This document shows positions 6,131-10,920 of a DNA stretch of 10,920 nucleotides, in pieces. Source of the stretch: Desulfuromonadaceae bacterium UBA2294 (lineage in GTDB: Bacteria; Desulfobacterota; Desulfuromonadia; Desulfuromonadales; UBA2294); assembly GCA_002345625.1 (NCBI GenBank), contig DDWE01000115.1:497-11416 (forward strand), read 5' to 3'. Under the pieces are notes generated by a model. The model searched no databases. It was not told the origin of the DNA and saw nothing but the letters and a program-made list of their open reading frames with translations. A program made the translations under genes and the position numbers. The number at the start of each line of letters is the position of its first letter. Positions within the stretch are counted from its first letter, which is position 1.

Positions 6131-6147
6131 CTTAAGAGGGGAGTATC

Positions 6148-7704
6148 ATGTTCGATTTCTGGATTTTACCGATTGCTGCTTTTCTGATCCTGTTTGTCTC
6201 GACGCTGATTTTTCTGGCGTCGCGCTACAAGCGCTGTCCGTCCGACAAGATCCTGGTCGTCTACGGCAAGGTCGGCGCCGGCCAGTCGGCCAACTGTATC
6301 CACGGCGGCGGCTCGTTTATCTGGCCGCTGATTCAGGATTACGCCTACATCAGCTTAACGCCGATGACCATCAGCATTCCGCTGCAAAAGGCGCTCTCTC
6401 TGCAGAACATCCGCATCAACGTGCCATCGACCTTCACCGTCGGGATCAGCACCGAGCCGGAGGTGATGACTTCGGCCGCCGAACGTTTGCTGCACCTGTC
6501 GCAGACGCAGATCGAGGAGATGGCAAAGGAGATCATCTTCGGCCAGCTGCGCCTGACCGTCGCATCGCTGACCATCGAGCAGATCAACCAGGACCGCGAA
6601 AGCTTCCTTGAGTCGATCCGAAAGAACGTGTCGCCGGAGTTGAACAAGATCGGCCTGTTTCTGATCAACGTCAACATCACCGACATCACCGACGAGTCGG
6701 GCTATATCGACTCCATCGGCAAGAAGGCGGCCTCCGAGGCGATCAACCAGGCCAAGGTCGATGTCGCCGAGCAGGAGAAGCTTGGCGCCATCGGTGAGGC
6801 CGAGGCGACCAAGGTCAAGGTGGTGCGGGTGGCGGAGAATGTCGCCGAGTCGGAAAAGGGCAAGAAGAAGGCCGAGGCCGACCAGCGCATTTTCGTTCAG
6901 CAACAGGAGACGGAAGCGACCATCGGCGAGGCCGCGGCCAACCGCGACAAGGAGATCAAGGTGGCGGAGAACGTCGCCGAGTCGGCCAAGGGGCAGAAGA
7001 AAGCCGAGGCCGATCGCCGCGTCTTCGTTCAGGCGCAGGAGGCGCTGGCCATCGACGGTGAAAACCGCGCCAAGGCCGATATCGCCGCGGTCAACGCCGA
7101 GCTGGCGGTAAAACAGGCGACCGCCTTGCAGCGCGGTGAAGTGGCGCGGCGCGAGGCCGAGGTCGAGATCCAGAAGGCGCAGTACAAGGCGGAGCAGGAG
7201 CGTTTGACTGCCGCCGAAGTCGTGCGTCAGGAGATCGACAAGAAGAAAGTTGAGATCGCCGCTGAAGCCGAAGCCGAGAAGACCCGGCGCGAGGCCAAGG
7301 GTCAGGCCGACGCTATTTTGCTCAAGTATCAGGCCGAGGCCGACGGCGTGCGCCAGGTGCTGGCGAGCAAGGCGGCCGGTTACCTGGAGCTGGTCAAGGG
7401 CTGCAACGGCGACGCCAAGGCGGTGGCGACCCTGCTGATGACGGAGAAGATTGAAGAGATCGTCAAGATGCAGGTCGAGGCGATCCGCAACATCAAGATC
7501 GACAAGGTCACAGTCTGGGACGGTGGCGGCAAGGATGGCAATGCCACCGCCAACTTCCTCTCCGGCCTGGTCAAGAGCCTGCCGCCACTGCACGAGGTGG
7601 CCGGGATGGCCGGCATAGAGCTGCCGAAGTACCTCGGAGAAATCTCCGCCGATGCCCTTGTTGCGCAGGAGAAAAAAGAGGAAGAGCCCAAGCCGCAGGA
7701 GTAA
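6148..7704 (+). CDS. Flotillin (SPFH-domain membrane microdomain scaffold), YqiK/FloT-like
   Basis: A 518-residue flotillin. It has an N-terminal membrane helix (about 5-24), an SPFH domain (about 28-200, including the YGKVGAGQSANCIHGGGSFI segment and INVNITDITDESGYIDSIGK at its end), and a long Ala/Glu/Lys-rich coiled coil (about 200-410) with the AEAE-type repeats that define flotillins. The C-terminal part (about 410-518) ends in an acidic, charged tail. The coiled coil contains an internal 44-residue tandem duplication (residues 214-257 and 258-301). Flotillins oligomerise on the cytoplasmic membrane and organise protein complexes and fluidity. The ATG at 6148 is preceded by an AGAGGGGAG ribosome site and is 17 bp after the NfeD-like gene. 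Transcription should end at the hairpin at 7740-7773. High confidence in the family; the specific cargo is unknown. Confidence 0.95.
   Translation: MFDFWILPIAAFLILFVSTLIFLASRYKRCPSDKILVVYGKVGAGQSANCIHGGGSFIWPLIQDYAYISLTPMTISIPLQKALSLQNIRINVPSTFTVGISTEPEVMTSAAERLLHLSQTQIEEMAKEIIFGQLRLTVASLTIEQINQDRESFLESIRKNVSPELNKIGLFLINVNITDITDESGYIDSIGKKAASEAINQAKVDVAEQEKLGAIGEAEATKVKVVRVAENVAESEKGKKKAEADQRIFVQQQETEATIGEAAANRDKEIKVAENVAESAKGQKKAEADRRVFVQAQEALAIDGENRAKADIAAVNAELAVKQATALQRGEVARREAEVEIQKAQYKAEQERLTAAEVVRQEIDKKKVEIAAEAEAEKTRREAKGQADAILLKYQAEADGVRQVLASKAAGYLELVKGCNGDAKAVATLLMTEKIEEIVKMQVEAIRNIKIDKVTVWDGGGKDGNATANFLSGLVKSLPPLHEVAGMAGIELPKYLGEISADALVAQEKKEEEPKPQE
6787..7050 (+). repeat. 132-bp in-frame tandem duplication inside the flotillin coiled coil
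   Basis: Residues 214-257 (6787-6918) and 258-301 (6919-7050) are two consecutive 44-residue units. Both contain VAENVAES, KKAEAD and FVQ at the same positions; 29 of 44 residues are identical by my count. A weaker third unit may begin at IDGENRAKAD. The length of exactly 44 keeps the reading frame and probably the coiled-coil register (four hendecads). Confidence 0.8.
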
Positions 7705-7739
7705 GAGGTTTTACGAAAACGCAGCTGTGAACTAACAAC

Positions 7740-7773
7740 AAAGCGGGGCACCCGATCAGGGTGCCCCGCTTTT
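7740..7773. terminator. Strong intrinsic terminator between convergent flotillin and hflC
   Basis: AAAGCGGGGCACCC pairs without mismatch with GGGTGCCCCGCTTT around a GATCA loop: a 14-bp stem followed by TTTT on the plus strand and TTTGTTGTT on the minus strand. It lies 35 bp after the flotillin stop and 28 bp beyond the hflC stop, so it should end both convergent transcripts. Confidence 0.92.
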
Positions 7774-7801
7774 ATTGGTGGAAAAAACCGCAGGGTGTTT
7801 G

Positions 7802-8731
7802 TTAACGCGGTTTTTGCAGATAACGGTAGAATTCCGAATCGGTCGAAATGACCAGTTTGGAGTTCTCCTTGATCGCCGTGCGGTACGATTCCAGGGTCCG
7901 CATAAACGCATAGAAATCGGGATCGCGGTTATAGGCTTCGGCGTAGATCGCCGCTGCCTTGGCGTCGGCCTTGCCGCGGATCTGGGCTGATTCGCGGTAG
8001 GCGTCGGATTCGATGCGCTTGAGCTCTTTTTGCATCTGGCCGAGGATATTGGCCTTCTCGCCTTCGCCTTCGGAGCGGAACTGAGAGGCAACTTTCTTGC
8101 GCTCGGAGATCATCCGATCGTAGACCCGCAGGCGCACCTGCTCGATGTAGTTGATCCGTTTGAGCTGGATATCGACCAGCTTGATGCCGTAAGCGGGGAT
8201 GCTCTTGCTCGCCTCGGCAAAGATGTTGTTGAAAATCTCTTCGCGCCCGGTCAGGTTCTCCGTGACGATTTTCTGCCCTTCGAAATCGAGGACTTCGACG
8301 GTTCCGGCCGGTGGCTGGTAGTCTTTGCCACGCACCAGCTCGACCAGCAAATGGCTGGAGACCGCATCACGCACCACGGAGTCGAGAATGTCATCAAGGC
8401 GGCTCTGGGCCCCCTCCTGGGTAGCGACGGTGGTGTAGAACAGCAGCGGATCGACGATCCGCCAGCGGGCTGTGGTGTCGACCCAGATATAGCGCTTGTC
8501 CTTGGTCGGGATCTGGTTGGGATCACCGTCCCATTTAAGAATCTTGCGGTCGAAGGTGCGGACCTCCTGCACCAGCGGTGTTTTGAAATGGAGGCCGGCG
8601 TATTTCACCTCGCCGACCGGTTTGCCAAACTGGGTGACGATCGCCTGTTGGCCCTCTTCAACAATGAACAGGGTCCCTTTGGCGAGCAGGGCAAGGAGGA
8701 TAATACCAACGAACAGAAATTGTTTTATCAT
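7802..8731 (-). CDS. hflC: HflC, FtsH-regulating SPFH membrane protein
   Basis: HflC forms, with HflK, a large membrane-anchored complex on the outer face of the inner membrane that encloses and restrains the FtsH protease. The 309-residue product has an N-terminal signal-anchor helix (about 4-22), then the SPFH domain starting LFIVEEGQQAIVTQFGKPVG, a DDILDSVVRDAVSSHLLVEL segment typical of HflC, and a C-terminal coiled coil (RKKVASQFRSEGEGEKANIL) followed by the DPDFYAFMRTLESY signature near 270-283. Its ATG overlaps the hflK stop (ATGA), showing translational coupling. The length is slightly below the 334 residues of the E. coli protein. It is the last gene of the minus-strand operon and ends 28 bp from the shared terminator. 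ftsH is not in the window. Confidence 0.95.
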   Translation of the reverse strand: MIKQFLFVGIILLALLAKGTLFIVEEGQQAIVTQFGKPVGEVKYAGLHFKTPLVQEVRTFDRKILKWDGDPNQIPTKDKRYIWVDTTARWRIVDPLLFYTTVATQEGAQSRLDDILDSVVRDAVSSHLLVELVRGKDYQPPAGTVEVLDFEGQKIVTENLTGREEIFNNIFAEASKSIPAYGIKLVDIQLKRINYIEQVRLRVYDRMISERKKVASQFRSEGEGEKANILGQMQKELKRIESDAYRESAQIRGKADAKAAAIYAEAYNRDPDFYAFMRTLESYRTAIKENSKLVISTDSEFYRYLQKPR

Positions 8732-9753
8732 GATTTACCCCCTTCCTTATTGCCGCGCAACGGGAGCAATGGCAGAGCGCCGGCCCCTTTGCTGTCCATG
8801 ATGTAGATCTCTTCCAGTCGCGGCAGGACTTCTTCGAGGGTCTCCAGATAAAGCCGTTCGCGGGTGACTTTCGGCGCCTTGCTGTATTCGGTGTACACCG
8901 ACAAAAAGCGGGCCGTGTTCCCCTTGGCCTGGTTGATGCGCTCCAGGGCGTAGCCTTCGGCTTCAAGGATGGTGCTCTTCGCCACCCCGCTGGCCTTGGG
9001 GACTTCGCGGTTGTACTGCTCGCGCGCCTGGAAAATCAGGCTCTCCTTCTCCTGCTCAGCTTCGTTGACCTCATTAAAGGCGGCCTTGACCGATTCCGGC
9101 GGGTTGACGTCCTGAAATTTGACGGTGACGATGCGTACGCCGATGTCGTAGGTGTTGAGGGTTGCCTGCAGATCCTTGCCGATGGCTGCGGCAAGCAGGG
9201 CGCGTTCGGTGGTGAGGACCTCGGTCACGTTGGAGTTGCCGACCGCCTTGCGCACTGCAGCCTCAGCGACATCGCGAATGGTCGATTTAGGGTCCTTGAT
9301 GTTGAACAGATACTTGAAGGCATCAGCGATCTGGTACTGAACAATCCACTCCAGGTCACTGACGTTGAGGTCGCCGGTTAAGGTCAGCGACTCCTCGTCG
9401 AGCCCGGCCTTGGAATAGACTGTTCGCTCACCCGGTTGCAGGGTGCGAAAACCAAACTCCTCCTTCATCACCCGGCCGGTCTTGACCAGATAGACCGATT
9501 CGATGCCGAGCGGCAGTTTGAAGTGCAGCCCCGGTTCGGCAAACCCGGTAAAGTGGCCGAAACGCAGGACCACCCCGGTCTCTTCGGTGCCGACCTGATA
9601 GAAACTGCCACTGAGGCCCCAAAGGACGAGCAACACAGCGACGATGGTTGAGATCATTTTGAGTGGTGGTTTCTGACCTTTGAATCGGATAAGAAATTCA
9701 TTGATCTTTTGTTGAAGCAGATCCCCCGGATCGCCTCCTTGCCAATTCTGCAT
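8728..9753 (-). CDS. hflK: HflK, FtsH-regulating SPFH membrane protein
   Basis: Partner of HflC in the FtsH-modulating complex. The 341 residues comprise a short cytoplasmic N-terminus beginning MQNWQGGDPGDLLQQKINEF, a membrane helix at about 33-52, an SPFH domain opening with YQVGTEETGVVLRFGHFTG, the VSDLEWIVQYQIADAFKYLF strand-helix, and a coiled coil with EAEQEKESLIFQAREQYN, followed by EGYALERINQAKGNTARFLS. The protein is shorter than E. coli HflK (419 residues), chiefly because the Gly/Gln-rich N- and C-terminal tails are reduced. The ATG at 9753 has a GAGAGGAAAA ribosome site just upstream on the minus strand. The stop codon overlaps the hflC start by four bases. It is divergent from the transglutaminase-like gene across about 260 bp. 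Confidence 0.95.
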   Translation of the reverse strand: MQNWQGGDPGDLLQQKINEFLIRFKGQKPPLKMISTIVAVLLVLWGLSGSFYQVGTEETGVVLRFGHFTGFAEPGLHFKLPLGIESVYLVKTGRVMKEEFGFRTLQPGERTVYSKAGLDEESLTLTGDLNVSDLEWIVQYQIADAFKYLFNIKDPKSTIRDVAEAAVRKAVGNSNVTEVLTTERALLAAAIGKDLQATLNTYDIGVRIVTVKFQDVNPPESVKAAFNEVNEAEQEKESLIFQAREQYNREVPKASGVAKSTILEAEGYALERINQAKGNTARFLSVYTEYSKAPKVTRERLYLETLEEVLPRLEEIYIMDSKGAGALPLLPLRGNKEGGKS

Positions 9754-10012
9754 TGTTTTCCTCTCTTTCGTGGTAGTTATTGGTGAAATCTGAGCCTGAT
9801 TTGACCCGATGCCTCATAATAAGTTGCATATTTTAGCATGCCTTAACCATTAAGAGGGTAAAATCGGGAATTAGAAGAGGCCTGACAGTATCTTGGGGGC
9901 GTAATCTCCTGTCTACCGGCGATGTTTTTGAAAAATGAAGTTTGCAGTAACTCTTCCTGCCGCTAAATCGGCTGACCCTGTTATGATTGGTGTATGGGAG
10001 ACATTGATTGAC
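9754..10012. other. Divergent intergenic region between hflK and the transglutaminase-like gene
   Basis: About 259 bases with promoters expected in both directions. Near 9815-9860 the sequence is AT-rich; on the minus strand a TATTAT hexamer (9816-9821 region) is a possible -10 for hflK but lacks a good -35. The segment 9935-10012 can be read in frame with the downstream gene, but is outside the conserved domain and is best treated as leader. No hairpin terminator or repeat was seen. Confidence 0.4.
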
Positions 10013-10870
10013 ATGAGCCGTTTGAAAATTACCCATCTGACTGAATACCGCTTTGCCGCACCGGTCACTTTGCAGCCACACCGCCTGCTGCTGCGACCAC
10101 GCGAAGGGGCCGAGGTGCATATTGAGTCGTCGTCGTTGACCATCTCCCCCGCCCACACGGTCAAGTGGCATCGTGATGCCCTCGACAATGCCACCGCGGT
10201 CGTCGATTTTCTGGCCGCGGCGCAAACGCTCTCTATTCGCAGCGAGGTAATTCTGCAGCACTTTGCCTTTGCCCCCCTCGATTTTGTGGTCGAGGAGCAT
10301 GCGGTTAATTATCCGTTCCATTATGCGTTGCAGGATCGGGTCGATCTGTTGCCGTTTATGCAGTCGGTCTATCCCGGGGATGAAGGGGCGATCCGTAACT
10401 GGCTCAATCGCCTCGGCCTAGCCCAGCCGACCATGCAGACTTACGCCCTGCTCGATTTTTTGAGCCGGACCATCGCCGTGCAGTTTTCCTACACCATCCG
10501 CGAAGAGCCCGGCGTGCAGAGCCCGGCGCAGACTCTGGCTCTTGGCCGTGGCTCCTGCCGTGACTTTGCCGCCCTGTTTGTCGAGACCTGCCGCTATCTC
10601 GGTCTGGCCAGTCGCTTTGTCAGCGGCTATGCTCATGCGCCGGCAACAGAGAACTGGTCGACCACTACCCATGCGTGGGCCGAAGTCTACCTGCCGGGGC
10701 CGGGCTGGAAGGGGTTCGATCCGACCAGCGGTGAGCTCGCTGGCAGCCGGCATATCCCGGTCGCGGTCGCCCGTCATCCGGAGTCGGTGCCGCCGGTCGC
10801 CGGTAGTTTTGTCGGCCCGGCCGGGATGAAACCGAGTCTGATTGTCGATGTGCGGGTCGGGGCGCTTTGA
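10013..10870 (+). CDS. Transglutaminase-like family protein with bacterial transglutaminase N-terminal domain
   Basis: The predicted 285-residue soluble protein has the two-part structure of the bacterial transglutaminase-like family. An N-terminal beta domain (about 1-90) opens MSRLKITHLTEYRFAAPVTL, and the papain-like core follows (about 145-245). The catalytic triad is visible: Cys182 in GRGSCRDFAALFVE, His220 in THAWAEVYLPG and Asp236 in GFDPTSG. No signal peptide or membrane helix is seen, so it should be cytoplasmic. Members probably act as peptidases or amidases rather than true cross-linkers; substrate unknown. The ATG at 10013 fits the conserved N-terminus and has GGGAG 12 bases upstream; upstream in-frame ATGs at 9935 and 9983 would add up to 26 residues outside the family. 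The nearby hflKC operon reads away from it. Confidence 0.9.
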   Translation: MSRLKITHLTEYRFAAPVTLQPHRLLLRPREGAEVHIESSSLTISPAHTVKWHRDALDNATAVVDFLAAAQTLSIRSEVILQHFAFAPLDFVVEEHAVNYPFHYALQDRVDLLPFMQSVYPGDEGAIRNWLNRLGLAQPTMQTYALLDFLSRTIAVQFSYTIREEPGVQSPAQTLALGRGSCRDFAALFVETCRYLGLASRFVSGYAHAPATENWSTTTHAWAEVYLPGPGWKGFDPTSGELAGSRHIPVAVARHPESVPPVAGSFVGPAGMKPSLIVDVRVGAL

Positions 10871-10920
10871 GCCGGTATTTTTTTTAATGATTGATGGCAG
10901 AGTCGAAATCGGCGGGAGGG

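Noticed and set aside
6355..7593. 412-codon minus-strand open frame opposite the flotillin gene
   Set aside because: Leu/Asp/Gly-rich sequence created by the complement of the Ala/Glu/Lys coiled coil; not a real protein.
8030..8806. 258-codon plus-strand open frame opposite hflC
   Set aside because: Shadow of hflC with no domain or ribosome site; it would also cross the hflK-hflC junction.
10887..10920. Possible start of a further plus-strand gene (ATG at 10887)
   Set aside because: Only 11 codons are visible, no ribosome site precedes the ATG and the preceding T-run is not helpful; cannot be supported.

Overview
The window reads as chromosomal DNA of a Gram-negative, probably deltaproteobacterial (Desulfuromonas/Geobacter-like) organism. 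This is inferred from the separate gatC and gatA genes of the amidotransferase pathway, an hflKC pair, a flotillin with an NfeD partner, and intergenic inverted repeats made of CGCAAAG-type octamers, which I associate with that group from memory. No database search was possible. No tRNA, rRNA, CRISPR array, transposase or integrase gene was seen.

Layout, left to right. (1) 1-1123, minus strand: gatC then the 5' part of gatA (it runs off the left edge), subunits of the Asp/Glu-tRNA amidotransferase, separated by an unusually long 255-bp gap that holds an imperfect hairpin repeat. (2) 1124-1492: a non-coding divergent region with a strong intrinsic terminator that no neighbouring gene explains, then a promoter overlapped by a palindrome. 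(3) 1493-2922, plus strand: a two-gene toxin-antitoxin module, a HigB-like killer toxin followed by a HigA-type helix-turn-helix protein fused to an ImmA/IrrE zinc-peptidase domain. (4) 3015-4127: an unrecognised five-helix membrane protein with a C-terminal, probably periplasmic, domain. (5) 4227-5269: a flavin-binding PNPOx-family protein and a protein with two zinc ribbons. (6) 5291-5377: a second, near-perfect hairpin repeat of the same octamer design. (7) 5549-7704: an NfeD-like membrane protein and a flotillin, a two-gene membrane-microdomain operon. (8) 7740-7773: a strong terminator shared with (9) hflK-hflC on the minus strand (9753-7802), the SPFH complex that regulates FtsH. (10) 10013-10870, plus strand: a transglutaminase-like cysteine protease-fold protein.

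The functional themes are tRNA charging, an accessory addiction module with its membrane-protein neighbour, and two SPFH membrane-scaffold systems placed tail to tail. The most notable observations are the protease-fused antitoxin with a palindrome placed over its promoter, the two octamer-built hairpins whose repeat units differ by the same base in every copy, and a terminator in a place where no gene ends.
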